Assembly (NCBI GenBank): GCA_963921425.1
Contig: OY992840.1
Location: forward strand, 10,604,501-10,668,500
DNA: 64,000 bases
Reading direction: 5' to 3'
Source: Dryas octopetala
Taxonomy: Eukaryota; Streptophyta; Magnoliopsida; Rosales; Rosaceae
Shown here: piece by piece, positions 12,101 through 23,035 of the stretch
Numbering within the stretch: position 1 is the first letter of the stretch
How the letters are laid out: each line of letters starts with the position of its first letter
Notes under the pieces: generated by a model
The model's input: only the letters and a program-made list of their open reading frames with translations
What the model was told of the DNA's origin: nothing
The model's database searches: none
Translations under genes and position numbers: made by a program

Positions 12101-12205
12101 GTCGGTCAGGTAGTCTTTGAGCATCAACGGCGTCGTTTTGGTGATCGAAATTGGGTTTCTAGGCATTTGAATAATTTCAGAGGAGGGAGTAAATGAAGAA
12201 GCCAT
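9194..12205 (-). CDS. DUF4378 domain-containing protein
   Basis: Three exons on the minus strand: 12205-11405, 9890-9761 and 9651-9194, giving about 462 residues. Splice sites are GT/AG; exon 1 ends in phase 0 and exon 2 in phase 1, and the second join reads ARMEG followed by TQQKLMQKIRRFENLAQLDP, continuous across the intron. Exon 1 is basic and serine-rich, with DYLTDDLSSCSSSGFKSIPR and CCTTVRFLLEIDL near the N-terminus and a SFWKKSS segment after residue 160. Exon 2 encodes the acidic QFSPVSVLDCPFEDEEDDD motif, and exon 3 ends in an acidic helix with RKMEEEKEEVG and the DSLVDDLILDL end that closes DUF4378 proteins. The biochemical role of the family is not well defined; some relatives are linked to microtubule-associated TRM proteins, but I see no basis to assign this one. 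Start chosen at the first ATG. The 1514-bp first intron is unusually long against the 109-bp second. Confidence 0.85.
9891..11404. other. Intron 1 of the DUF4378 gene
   Basis: AT-rich intron with no extra exon I can support. It includes a small perfect inverted repeat, GATCCCGCTA at 10706-10715 with TAGCGGGATC at 10732-10741, and the 7-bp tandem repeat near its 5' end. Confidence 0.6.
11291..11356. repeat. CCAATCA tandem repeat
   Basis: About nine head-to-tail copies of a 7-bp unit containing CCAAT, lying 49-114 bp inside intron 1 of the DUF4378 gene, close to the splice donor at 11404. Confidence 0.9.
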
Positions 12206-12235
12206 TGATGGTGAAGTAATTTAGTTAGTAAGGAT

Positions 12236-12266
12236 TGAGAGAGAGAGAGAGAGAGCGAGAGAGAGA
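12236..12266. repeat. (GA)n repeat in the DUF4378 gene leader
   Basis: GA run directly upstream of the minus-strand start codon, so CT-rich in the sense of transcription and probably in the 5' UTR. Confidence 0.8.
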
Positions 12267-12380
12267 ACTCAGAAAAAGCTAAGAGGCATATATGTAGCTG
12301 ATGAGTTGGTTTATACTTTATACAGTGGGTGAAGAAAGAGAGAGATAGCTAGGTAGAGGTGAAGATCTCAAGGTGAACAA

Positions 12381-12411
12381 GAAGGAGAAGGAGAAGGAGA
12401 AGGAGAAGGAG
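12381..12411. repeat. (GAAGGA)n short tandem repeat
   Basis: Five or so copies of a GAAGGA-type hexamer upstream of the DUF4378 gene. Confidence 0.85.
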
Positions 12412-12929
12412 GCTAGCTGGATGGTTCTTGAGGTGAATTTTGAATTGAAGTTTGGGATATTATAAATTTATAATGTGGAAAAGTTTTTGAAGTTTAGTGG
12501 AAATGAATAGTTTAATCTAATGAGTGGTTTTAGATGTGAAATTTTAATGCCTGCTGTCTTTGGGGTTTGGACTGGTGTGAGACCATAAGTTGACCTTTTT
12601 ACAATTTGATCTTCCCATGCAGAGATTGTCTACCTTTCACGCGCTTCGCCACGTGTGCATGCATGTTCACTCTTTTCACTTGTTTTTTTTTTTGTCTTTT
12701 TTAATGGGGCATAAAGTTAAAAAGGGCAATGCTAAATTGCTAACTCATCTGTTTAAAAAATTATATAATATAATCAATATACCATTATTTGTTATAATCA
12801 ATTTAACTTATAAAGATATTATTGGACAATATATTTATATTAGTATTAATAACATTCACTTATATTATAAAATATAAATTGATTATATCATGTATCACTA
12901 TATCGTTTATACAGAATAATTACGCTCTT
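12412..12929. other. Upstream region of the DUF4378 gene
   Basis: No gene seen. AT-rich DNA that probably includes the promoter of the minus-strand DUF4378 gene; no single TATA box could be chosen with confidence. Confidence 0.5.
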
Positions 12930-13133
12930 CTCTTTGCCTACTCTATTTGCCTTCTCTCTTCTCCTAATGCGATGTGTACTCCATTTTTCTTCTAAATGTA
13001 AGACTTTAATACTTTCAAAAACACAAATTATAAAAGCTTTTTCTTTTCCAAATTTATATTTCTTACAAACATTAACAAATTTTCATTTTAAAATACACAT
13101 TAACAAAATATTAAAAAGACTCTTTAAATATGC

Positions 13134-13164
<31 letters not shown>

Positions 13165-13655
13165 CACACTTAAAAATCCAATACGCAAAACCCCTACCCA
13201 GTCCCCACCTCCGCCGCCCTTAGACCTTGATCATGAAGTGGATCAAGCCAGATCTTGATCAAGTTTGGGGGGGAATAGGAGTTCGACGACTCGGTCCTAG
13301 TTGGAATGGTATAACTTAGTAAAGGTGGTGAGAATGACAGCCAATGTTAGTGGAGGGCCCGCCGGCGGTGAAAAAGGGTGGTGGCAAAGGTGAGGAGTGG
13401 GGTGGGTTGGGGTTTTGCATCTTGGTTTCCATATGTGTGTTTTTAAAAAAAGAATATATATGCAAAGACTTTTTTTTAATTTATTAATGTTTATTTTGAA
13501 ATGAAAATTTGACAATGTTTTTTTTAAGAAATATAAATTTGGAAAAGAAAAAGCTTTTAATTTTTGTGTTTTCAAAGCGTTAGAGTCTTACATTTAGAAG
13601 ATAATGGAGTACGTACACATAGCATTAGGAGAATGGAGAAGGCAAATGAAGAAGG
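12930..13655. repeat. Long inverted-repeat (foldback) element
   Basis: The first 215 bp or so pair with the reverse complement of the last 215 bp at roughly 80-90 percent identity: both arms read through TCTTCTAAATGTAAGACT, AAAAGCTTTTTCTTTTCC and AAATTTATATTTCTTA. The loop (about 13140-13440) has an A run followed by a (CA)n run and a GC-richer centre. A foldback or MITE-type origin is likely; no target duplication could be defined. Confidence 0.8.
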
Positions 13656-14752
13656 CAGCTAGCATTTTTTGTCACAAAAATGATAAATTGGTGGTCAGCT
13701 AGTAGCCTAGTATTGGGAATAATAACCCACATGAGGTCCAATGACCATGCTAGCTTCCAAATCACTAGAAAGTTGTTTTCATGTTTAGCTTAAATGACAC
13801 TATATGTAAGGGGAGCAATTATTAAATAAAATCTCAATTGCATCCAGAAAGTAAATTCTTGTCTTATAATTTGTAAGATCTTGGCACTATAGCTCCCTAC
13901 ATGCATGAACAATTAGTCATTGACAACATTGTGAAATTTACATACATTAGTGGTTCACAGTATCATTTCTCTTAGCATTTTCCTTGACTTCATAATTTTG
14001 TTGCATACATAGCGCATGGATCGTCTTCGGTCAAATATATGGATGATTTTGAAAAGAGAAATGCTAGCAACCTTCTCTTAATTTCTTACATTCTTTTTCT
14101 ATATTCTCTTTTTTCTTGCGCATTACGTAGTGTAGTTGCATGATCCAAACCGTTCATTTTCAAAATCACCATTTAAAAATCATCACTATAAAAAAATTAA
14201 CCAAATCGAAAATTATTTAGTCATCTAACTGTTATCAAATAAATAGACAGTTAATGTTACTATTACCAAAATTGTTTATTATTTTGTTACAACTAGATGA
14301 TTAAACAATTTTCAATCCAATTGATTTTGTACAGAGATAATCTTTAAGATAACCTAGAAAATAAACAGTTCTGATAATGAGTTTACACCGCATAATGACC
14401 AGGCTAATAGAAGAAGAAAGTAGAAAAAGAATAAGTAGCTATCATTGGTCTATTGAAAATCATTTAGGTGCGTATTTATTCTCTGTATTTATAGTGTCAC
14501 AATTAACCAGGATCACGCTGAAATGATGAGTGATTTAATTGGTGATATGCTATATATAGTTCGTCCTAACATGTTATACTATTTGAGAAAAAAAAAGTAA
14601 GAAAGAAAGAAAGGATAATGTTGTTGACACTCCTCTTTTGACCAAATCTTACACTTCAAACTTAATTTTTCATTGTTTTTCTACACTCTTGGAGGTGCAA
14701 AAGACTAAATTAGAATGTCAACAACACTAGATAAAATAAATAAATAAATAAA
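13656..14752. other. AT-rich intergenic DNA
   Basis: No gene or clear repeat recognised. Confidence 0.5.
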
Positions 14753-15231
14753 ACGGCTATTCGCACCAATACCCCTTATAAGATAGATTGTTTCCCACTT
14801 TACCACCTGAAATTAAATTCTCTAACTTTGCCATCCGAACTTCACAACGTTATTGCAAACATCTTTATTCCGTCAACTCATTCAGTAATTCATTAAAAGA
14901 GTTGACGTAACGCTTACATGGAGGGGTTTTTTAGCCTTTCCTTGTTTTTGAGCATGAATCAGACTGACACTCATCCAACTGGCTTTCATGTTAGCATTTC
15001 CTGCCAAAAGACATGGACGAGTGTCAGTCCAAGTCATGCCCAAAGACAAGTTAAAATACTCTCCCATGTAGGTGTCACGTCACTCTTTAACGGATTATTG
15101 GATAGAGTTAACAGAATAGGGGTTTTTGCAATAATGTTGTGAAGTTCGAGTAGTAAAGTGAGAGAATTTAAGTTTCATGTATCAAAGTGAAAAAATTTAT
15201 TTCTTACAAAGAACATTGGTGTGAATAAACT
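14753..15231. mobile_element. TIR MITE, same family as the element at the window start
   Basis: Arms of about 180 bp are inverted copies of each other: GGCTATTCGCACCAAT at the left faces AGTTTATTCACACCAAT (reverse complement) at the right, and both continue through CGAACTTCACAACRTTATTGCAAA. The interior arm includes TTGACGTAACGCTTACATGGA, related to the 47-bp repeat at 1-47. The centre is short and there is no transposase. The target duplication is not clear because the right flank is an A run. Confidence 0.8.
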
Positions 15232-17084
15232 TTAAAAAAAAAATTGCATTATATTTATAATATTGTGACAATACAATACAACATTATCTCATAAGTACTT
15301 ATGATGATCACATAATGTATGTGGCCTTTTAAGGTTTGTTTGTCTCAATGGGTGGAGAACACAAATATACAATGACCATGACTTCATCATGTATCAATTT
15401 GGCAACAGTTAAAGTGGGTGTCCTTGTACGTATAACTGATGGGCCAACGTACAGCACATGGCTCATGAAGAATGGTTTCCAAAAACCAGCATAACCAATT
15501 ACTGGTAATCTGAGAATGAGGAGTTGTGATGGTTACTCTGTTATTTATTGGACACACGCGTTCTTGGTGATGAATGCTTGATTACAAAGTCAACTTTCAA
15601 ACCAAAGTCGAAAAACTCGGAACAAACAAGTAAACAACTTTGGTATATATTACGAATTTTGAAACTCCAGCTAGCTCGATCATTAACTCTGAGTTCTGGT
15701 CCACTTTAAAGAAAGCAGTAACAAGTAGACATAGATGATTGTGGGTTCCACATTAAACTCTCATAAACGGTTCACATTAATTTTCTACACTTATTTGTTG
15801 AGAGTAGAATGTATCTCACATCCGAAAAGTTGTGAATTACAACCTACAACGATTGGATTGAGTCACTCTACTCATTTTCTTTAAGGTGAGGATGGTCCAA
15901 AAGAGCAAAATTTTGATGTTACGAATACATATACTCATTATCTTTATTTCTCTCATTATGTCATTTTAGTTTATTTCTCGCTGATTTTAACATACGATAA
16001 GAAGTCATGTGATAATAAAAATAAGTATATAGATATATAGATAGCCTAAATACATAAATTTTACCTCAAGAGTGTAAAGCCCTGTAAAACAATATATAAG
16101 GTCTCAGACCTTTGCCTCATATAAAAAAGAACAAACAAAGAAAAACAAAACAAAACCCATGCCACTACGTACGGTCACTACCCAAAAGAAAAAAAAAAAT
16201 GACAGAAATATAGAAAATGATTATCAGCCATGTCAAGTTTGACACTTGGATGAGTAGATAGAGTGAAAGACAAACCCCCAAAATCATATCCCACAATCTT
16301 TTGCGGCCCGATACATAATTATTTTGTCCCGACAGTCTGACCTAACACATTACCTTCAAAGCTTTTTAGTGTATCGATGGGTACACTACCAAAGCATATG
16401 ACAGAGAGAGATGGGCCACCCAGAAATAAATAAGTACCTAATTATTCCATCCAGGTGGTTCATCTAAAAATGCCAATCGGTGAGAAAGTGAAACTGTTAG
16501 ATCGATGTGGGATCGTCAATGTTTGTTTTCTTTAGGTTTCTGTTTTCCATAATGCATTACTAAGAGGAAGCTAAAAGATTTTTGGGAGGCACTGGCCACT
16601 TGAAGCTACAACTGGGTTTAGATGGAAAATTAAAGGCTTGTACTAGTTTGGAGAGCATCATCTTTCACATATCAATAATCCTAGATTGAAATGTACCACC
16701 CTTCCACCTCTTTGTAGCTAAAGACTGAAATGCCTCTTCTTTGAATGAGTATGACTTTGCTGGTTGTAGTTAATTGAAGAGGTATGAGTCTTGTCTGAAA
16801 AAAGTTGGGCTGAAAATAAAAACGAGCTCTAGATAAAAAAAGGTTAGTTTTATTTTGCAATTAAGGACAACAGCGTAATTTCTTATTGTAATATAAAGTC
16901 ATAGTTCCACACTTCCACGTCATCACCCAGATCAAATCTTTTCACAATTTCACTTATTGTAATATTACTTAATATAAAGTCTTAAGAAAAAGGTGTACAC
17001 CAGTCACACAACGACTTGAGATCCTTGCACGAAATGTTAGGCAAGTGCCAAATTGGCACACAAAATAAACTATGGATGATTATT
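15232..17084. other. Intergenic DNA
   Basis: No gene supported. AT-rich with several A runs; open frames are short and lack family resemblance. Confidence 0.5.
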
Positions 17085-17840
17085 GGTAAAAAAAAAAAAA
17101 AGGTATAAATTCAATTTAGATACATAACTATATAAGCTATTTCAACGGGGTCCATGAACTTTAAAATATTTCAAATATACACCTGATCTATTATCTAAAT
17201 TGAAAAATGAATTTATGTCCATTAATTCGTTGAGAGATCAGTTAAATGACAGCTTGACTTTTGCTGACTAGGATTAATTGGCGACGTGGCGCTATTTCAG
17301 CAAACATTTCCCGCCAAATGAGCGACACGGGCCCACAATTTAATAATAATAGAGAGAGAGAGTTTGTGGGCCCGTGTCAGGGGTTAGGTGGACTCATGTC
17401 GCTCATTTTCCGCCAAATGAGTGACACAGGTCCACCTAACCCCTGACACGGGTCCACAAACTCATCATCTATTTCTCGCTCGTTGAACACAAGTGAGAAA
17501 TTTATATTTGAATTTGGGGGAAAACATGATGTTTTTTGGAGACTAAATGATCAGGAGAGCGTTCGACGAGCGGGAAAGAGGTGATGGGTGTGTGGGCCCG
17601 TGTCAAGTGGACATGTGTTGCTCATTTGTATGCTGAGTTGGTGTCACGTTGCCAATTAATCCTCGTTAGCAAAAAATAAGCTGACATTTAACTGATCTCT
17701 CAATAACTTGATGGACGAAATTTCATTTTTCAATTTACATAATAAATCAGGTGTATATTTGAAATATTTAAAAATTTGTGGACCTCGTTGAAATAGTATA
17801 TATAGTTATGTGTCTAAATTAAATTTATGTCAAAAAAAAA
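17085..17840. mobile_element. TIR element with nested palindromic core
   Basis: Terminal arms of about 200 bp match in inverse orientation, through ATTTAGAYACATAACTATAT, TATTTCAAATATACACCTGA and GAGAGATCAGTTAAATG. The interior has a second, near-perfect palindrome: GTGGGCCCGTGTCAGGGG at 17367-17384 faces its complement near 17437-17454 around a centre near 17410, and a third copy of the ACACGGGCCCAC arm at 17325-17336 can pair with the same strand. Non-autonomous; no coding capacity. Confidence 0.82.
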
Positions 17841-18049
17841 TATTATGGATGACAATTATAGTGCACATACACCCCATTATTTGGGTGGTATAAGTGAAAA
17901 AAGAAAACCTTATAAAAAAGGAAATGAATATGACCGAGTAAAGAAAGACACGACTTGTCTCTATGCTTTAATGAGGAGTTTGTGTCCATGCCGTGTCTCA
18001 CACAGTCACACTCTCATGCATGCACCTTCCCCCACCACACGATTCAAAG

Positions 18050-18326
18050 CCGCGAGTACCAAGTAAGCACCCAACACAGGACAGAGAAACCCACCACGGT
18101 CAAAACACTCCAAACCAACACAAACAATTATGGAATTAATTTTGCTAATTTACAAAAAAGCCCAGCAACTAATAGAAGACAACGTACAACAATAAAAGGC
18201 AACTCACACAACACAAGCTAGAAGAATCAAAAAGATGATTAAAAGGAATATTTCACTATCTACTTAGAATCCCCATGCCACAATGTAATTAAATTAAGTC
18301 CATACATATATTCAATCAATAATCCA
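18050..18326. repeat. 3' flank duplicate of CBF copy a (pairs with 20821-21137)
   Basis: This block and 20821-21137 share GAGTACCAAGTAAG, CACGGTCAAAACACTCCAAA, GGCAACTCACACAACAC-type stretches and AATTAAATTAAGTCCA in the same order. They are the downstream ends of the two units of the CBF tandem duplication. Confidence 0.8.
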
Positions 18327-18875
18327 AAGGGTTGTGCTAGGGTGCTAATTGGTGCCCTAATTGTGCCATAATTTCATGTCGTTTAGAGTATTCAACATTA
18401 TTAAATACATGTAATAATTTATTTGATACATTAGCTTTTAAAAAGACTCAATTAACCTTTCTTTCAATCCTGCAAAACTTAAATTAAATTACAAAAGTAA
18501 AAGATTTTATCACCAAATTAAAAAAACCTAACTGTCTATCTCTTAAAAAGAAAAAAAATTATCCCAAATTTTAGAACCCCTTTTTGAAGATTAAGAATAA
18601 ATGTCAGACTTCAAAAAACCAATTTGTTCAGGGTAAAACTGGACGAATAAAAGGCTTATGTGCTTGGAGTTTCTGCTTGGTGGTTGGGTACGTGTTCTAG
18701 TCGGCTGGCTTCCTTGTTTTTGCTATGCTTGTTTAGATTTTTTATGTCTTGGTTTTGCTATGTTTTCTTTGGTTTTTGTTTGTTGTTGTTGGGTTGTTGC
18801 CCCCTCTTCGGGCTTCTGCCTTCGGGCTGTGAAGTGTTCTTTCTACCAAGTAAAAAAAGGTTAAGGCTAAATTCT
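18327..18875. repeat. Insertion in the 3' flank of CBF copy a, possibly a truncated LINE
   Basis: About 550 bp present here are absent at the matching place after 21137. The right part is T/G-rich, ends in a CTTCGGGC-type stretch and then TTCTACCAAGTAAAAAAAGG, like 3' ends of plant LINEs. The left boundary and family are uncertain, and two insertions may be stacked. Confidence 0.35.
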
Positions 18876-19098
18876 TAATAGAATCAAATTTTTGGATGAA
18901 TAAGAACAAAAGTCCAATTCTTATATGATATTTTAATTTAAGTGAATCAAAAGTTCAATTCAAGTGAGGTTTATCCTCCTCTGGTGTCTCGATCAATTCA
19001 TTGGCTTTATTTGCCTACAATGATTTAAAAAATGCAATCTTACGTAAGTAACTAACGCTAATGTATACGTATGCGCGCACGTGAATAACTGACGCTAG

Positions 19099-19764
19099 TC
19101 AAATTGAGAAACTCCATAGTGAGAGATCAGCATCACTTTCCACGTCATCCCATTCCATGTAGGCACCCATGCAGTGAGGTGGAGAAAGCAGAAGCCCTTG
19201 AGCCATGTTATGAAGCAAGCTCGGCATGTTAAACAACGCTTCTTCATCCACATAAAACAAGTGGTCTTCATTCTTCTTCTTCTCCACCACCACCTTCTGC
19301 TCCTTCTCGTCGCCAACCTCCTTCCTCGGCCCAAACCCCTCCGCCGCCTCCGCTGCCGCCCTTCTAATATCCTTAGCATCCCTGGAAGCCGGGACCGGCA
19401 GCCTCCACGCGGAGTCCGCGAAGTTCAGGCACGCCAGCTTTCCCCGAAACACCAATGCCGCCACGTCGTGGGCCCGCGCCGCCATCTCCGCCGTCGGATA
19501 GGTCCCCAGCCATATACGGGTTTTTTTGTTTGGTTCTCTTAGCTCGCAGACCCACTTGTTGTTGTTCCTCCGCCTCACTCCCCGGTAAATTGGGTGCCTG
19601 GTCTCCTTGAACACCCGCCTCCCCGCGCGCTTCTTCGGTCTGCTCGAGGCCAATATGACTTCCTCGTCGGAATGAGTCGGGCAGCTAGCACCGTCCGACA
19701 AGAAAGACGACTCGGGCTTGTCGACGGAGCCCGAGTCAGAGAGTTGGCTGAAGATAACATCCAT
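19099..19764 (-). CDS. CBF/DREB1 transcription factor, tandem copy a
   Basis: Intronless gene of about 221 residues from the ATG at 19764. An in-frame upstream ATG at 19785 would add seven residues, but copy b has no equivalent, so the shorter start is preferred. CBF/DREB1 signatures flank the AP2 domain: [16 protein letters not shown] before it and [13 protein letters not shown] after it. The AP2 domain (about residues 50-106) has [19 protein letters not shown], with the valine and glutamate positions typical of DREB proteins, and the WLGTY turn. The acidic C-terminus ends in DLSLWSFSI, matching the LWSY-type end of the family. Such proteins enter the nucleus and activate cold- and drought-response genes through CRT/DRE sites (CCGAC core). 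It is the first of two tandem genes, start codons 2261 bp apart. The frame is intact. Confidence 0.95.
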   Translation of the reverse strand: MDVIFSQLSDSGSVDKPESSFLSDGASCPTHSDEEVILASSRPKKRAGRRVFKETRHPIYRGVRRRNNNKWVCELREPNKKTRIWLGTYPTAEMAARAHDVAALVFRGKLACLNFADSAWRLPVPASRDAKDIRRAAAEAAEGFGPRKEVGDEKEQKVVVEKKKNEDHLFYVDEEALFNMPSLLHNMAQGLLLSPPHCMGAYMEWDDVESDADLSLWSFSI

Positions 19765-19856
19765 TTGCAGTAAGTTTTTGAGCAAGTGTTTTTGGTGTGT
19801 GTTGTTGAAGCTTGTTCAGTACTGTTGGAAGCTCAACTACTGATCGAGCTACTGGG

Positions 19857-20110
19857 TTTTTATACATTTTGGGGGCTGGGGGATTTGTGGGCCCCAGTTA
19901 ATGCCACTCGAACGCGCACACGGAGTCTGGCGAGGCGCCACCTGTACGTTTGGGTGTTCTCACATAGGAATAGAGACTTTTAGACGAAAATAGACTGATT
20001 TGACTTTACCACCAGTTGCCTGCCTGCCTAGCTTACCGTACTAAGTAAAGTGAGTGTTCACCACGTGTTATTTTTCTTACAATACTTATCTCGTTTTGGT
20101 TTTCCACGTG
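19857..20110 (-). promoter_or_regulatory. Promoter of CBF copy a
   Basis: On the minus strand a TATAAAAA box lies at 19864-19857, about 95 bp upstream of the start codon. Further upstream are a CGCG core (ACGCGC, 19912-19917; a CAMTA-type site) and two G-boxes CACGTG at 20062-20067 and 20105-20110. The first G-box is also conserved in copy b. Function of each site is inferred from known plant motifs. Confidence 0.6.
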
Positions 20111-20820
20111 GGACCCACCTAAAAATCTTTAATATTTTTCTTTTCTTGCCCAACTGGAGGAAACCACATCCTAGTGTCTGAACTCTGAAGCCTTATTTTG
20201 GTACAAACTCTGAAGCCTCATTTGTCGGCTAATAAAACTATATATATGTATATGATGTATCAATGGTGTTTTATTTGTTTTAAATAGATGAATTAATATT
20301 ACACTGTTACATCAGCACCAAAAAAATAAAATTACACTGTTACATCATTTCGGATACATATTGGATATAAAAATTTGAAATTTATAATAGTATTCCTATG
20401 AAAAGTCATATATATATATATATATGTAGAATAATTTACTAATAATCACCTATTTATATTTTAATGGGAAAAAAGTCTATGTGTTTTACCCAAATATGTA
20501 TTCATATATTTTCAAAACTCCACATTTGGTTCTTGTGTTTTATATTATTTACAATTATCAAATATTTTATAATAATTTTAAAATTTTTTCAAATTAAAAC
20601 TAATAACGTATTTAGACTCATAAGTTTTATTAAAAAATGACAAAAAATCTTGTATGCAATCTTCAATTTGATTTTTAAACAAAAATTGAAATTTTAAATT
20701 TGTTAAAAAATTTTCATATATTGCAAATAACATAAAACACATGAACGAAGTATGAAGTTTTGAAACCAGATCAAATCTGTTTTTGGGATAAAACACGTAA
20801 ACTAAAAACATTTTTATCCC
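20111..20820. other. Spacer between CBF copies
   Basis: No gene supported. AT-rich, with a (TA)n run near 20409-20426. The minus-strand open frame around 20578-20985 is low-complexity and lacks a family. Confidence 0.55.
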
Positions 20821-21137
20821 CCGAGTACCAAGTAAGTACCAACACAGGACAGAGAGACCCGCCACGGTCAAAACACTCCAAACCAACAGAAACAATTCAG
20901 GAAATGAGCCCATATACAAAAAAGCCCAACAATAAAAGGCAAAGGAAAGTACCTTAGCAAATGAGCAAGTCAACTCACACAACAAATCTGCCTAGCCAAA
21001 AAAAAAAAAAAAACTCACACAACACGAGCTACAAGAATAAAAAAGATAATAAGGAGTATTCCACTATGTAATTAGAATCCCCATGTCACCATGTAATTAA
21101 ATTAAGTCCAACATATATTCGATCAATAATCCAAATT
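20821..21137. repeat. 3' flank duplicate of CBF copy b (pairs with 18050-18326)
   Basis: Second copy of the block shared downstream of each CBF gene; see the partner at 18050-18326. Here the sequence runs on to the gene end with no insertion. Confidence 0.8.
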
Positions 21138-21365
21138 TTGTAACTATATATGTACATACTAATCATCTTTAACACACTAGCTAGTAGTGTATACAGTACG
21201 TGTTGATCGACTACCATAGTACCATGCATGCATGCCCAACTCTGAAGGCCTAATTAGATACAATATTAATCCTAATGAATTGAAAAGTGGAGGAAAGAGC
21301 TTACTAAACAGTAAACACACTCTCCCTCGCTCTCACTCAATAATAATAATAATAATACATGCATG

Positions 21366-22025
21366 TCAAATTGAGAAAGTCCAGAGTGAGAGATCAGCAT
21401 CGCTTCCCACGTCATCCGATTCCATGTAGTCACCCAAGCAATGAGGTGGAGAAAGCATAAGCCCTTGAGCCATGTCAGTAAGCAACCTCGGCATGTCAAA
21501 CAACGCCTCTTCATCCACATAAAACAACTCTTCACCCTTGTCCTTCTCCGCCACCACCTTCCGCTCCTTCTCGTCACCGCTGGACGAAACCCCGCCACCC
21601 TCCGCCGCCTCAGCTGCCGCCCTCCTAATATCCTTAGCATCCATCGAAGCCGGGACCGGAAGCCTCCAGGCAGAGTCGGCGAAGTTGAGGCAGGCCTGCT
21701 TCCCCCGAAACGCCAATGCCGCCACATCATGGGCCCGCGCCGCCATCTCCGCCGTCGAATAGGTCCCCAGCCAAATACGGGTTGTTTTGTTGGGCTCTCG
21801 TAGCTCGCAGACCCACTTGTTGTTGTTCCTCCGCCGCACTCCCCGGTAAATTGGGTGCCTTGTCTCCTTGAATACCCGCCTCCCCGCACGCTTCTTCGGC
21901 CTGCTCGAGGCCAGTATCACTTCCTCGTCCGAACGAGTTGTCCAACTGGAACTGTCCGACAAGGAAGACGACTCGGCCTTGTCCACGGAGGCCGAGTCAG
22001 AATGTTGGCTGAAGATGATATCCAT
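21366..22025 (-). CDS. CBF/DREB1 transcription factor, tandem copy b
   Basis: Intronless gene of 219 residues starting [16 protein letters not shown]. It has the same [16 protein letters not shown] and [11 protein letters not shown] signatures around a complete AP2 domain with [20 protein letters not shown], and an acidic tail ending DLSLWTFSI. It differs from copy a mainly in the serine-rich N-terminus and in the alanine/glycine/charged linker after the AP2 domain ([16 protein letters not shown] here against [17 protein letters not shown] in copy a). The DNA-contact region is almost identical, so both should bind CRT/DRE elements; divergence in promoter and linker could split their regulation. 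It is the upstream copy of the pair in the sense that its 3' end faces the promoter of copy a. The frame is intact. Confidence 0.95.
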   Translation of the reverse strand: MDIIFSQHSDSASVDKAESSSLSDSSSWTTRSDEEVILASSRPKKRAGRRVFKETRHPIYRGVRRRNNNKWVCELREPNKTTRIWLGTYSTAEMAARAHDVAALAFRGKQACLNFADSAWRLPVPASMDAKDIRRAAAEAAEGGGVSSSGDEKERKVVAEKDKGEELFYVDEEALFDMPRLLTDMAQGLMLSPPHCLGDYMESDDVGSDADLSLWTFSI

Positions 22026-22102
22026 TTGCAGTAAGTTTCTGAGTAGGTGTTGTTAAAGATTGTTCAGTGTTGGAAGCTAAACTGGGGAGATACTGAGTGG
22101 GA

Positions 22103-22303
22103 GTTTTATAGATTTGGGCTGTGGGGATGTGTGGGTCCAAGCAATTTCAACGTGCACACGGAGTGTGACGAGGTGCCAGGTGTGTTGGTTTGGGTTCCCA
22201 CATAGAAAGCTCAAAATTTATTGATTTGACTTGACCTTCTGGTCACAGGACCATCATGCTAGCTTAGCTTACTAAACCAAGTACAGTGGGTGTTTACCAC
22301 GTG
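22103..22303 (-). promoter_or_regulatory. Promoter of CBF copy b
   Basis: TATAAAAC on the minus strand at 22110-22103, about 80 bp upstream of the start codon. A CACGTG G-box at 22298-22303 aligns with the one at 20062-20067 of copy a. The CGCG core and the second G-box of copy a are degraded here (ACGTGC and AATGTGG), so the two promoters are not equivalent. Confidence 0.55.
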
Positions 22304-22717
22304 TCTCTTTTCTTACCGGAATCAGCACGTTTTGTTTTCAATGTGGTTCCCACCAAAATATCTCCAATATTTTTCTTTGGTTGTCCGACTTGAGGAAACC
22401 ACATCCTCGTATATCTAATTTAATTATATGAAAGGCTTACTTGTCTGCCGACGAGACTATATGGAAATGAACAATGTTTTTTTATTTTATTTTTTTAACT
22501 AAGGAAAAATAAAAAAATAAAAATACAACACAAAATCCTGACAACATTTTGAACCTACAAGATTAAAATTGAAAGAAAAAATAATAGATATGGGGGAGAG
22601 TGAATCTAAATCTTAGACAAATTTTGAGAATGGTCCAACGAAGCAAAAACATTCGCCACAAACGTATTCTAAAATATGACGAAATTGAATGCTTTCAAAG
22701 AAGTTGGAAAATAATTA
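22304..22717. other. Upstream of CBF copy b
   Basis: AT-rich DNA with no gene; ends at the target duplication of the Tourist-like MITE. Confidence 0.5.
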
Positions 22718-23035
22718 GGACCTGTTTGGTATTTTATTTAAAAAAAAAATTTTTAATCAAGAAAACGTATTTGGTAGACTATTTTTAAAAACATTTTTTT
22801 TAAACAAATTAAAAAACATGTATCTTTTTAAAAATGATAAAACATCGTTTTTTTTTTTTTTTTTTACATTTTCTTCTTTTTTAACTGTCATCATTTTTAA
22901 AATTTAAAAATTGTTTTCAAATTTCATACCAAACACATTTTCAAATTTTAAAAATTGATTTTGAAAACTCATATTTTAAAAAAAAAATCTTGATTTTTGA
23001 AAAAAAAAAATTTGAGTAAGATACCAAACGGGCCC
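22718..23035. mobile_element. Tourist-like (PIF/Harbinger) MITE
   Basis: 318 bp with imperfect terminal inverted repeats GGACCTGTTTGGTATTTTA and GGGCCCGTTTGGTATCTTA (reverse complement) and a TTA target duplication at 22715-22717 and 23036-23038. The TIR and the TTA target fit the PIF/Harbinger superfamily. The interior is poly-A/T rich and mostly self-complementary. Confidence 0.8.

Noticed and set aside
20578..20985. Minus-strand open frame of 135 codons between the CBF genes
   Set aside because: Phenylalanine/leucine-rich translation of AT-rich DNA; overlaps the duplicated CBF 3' flank.
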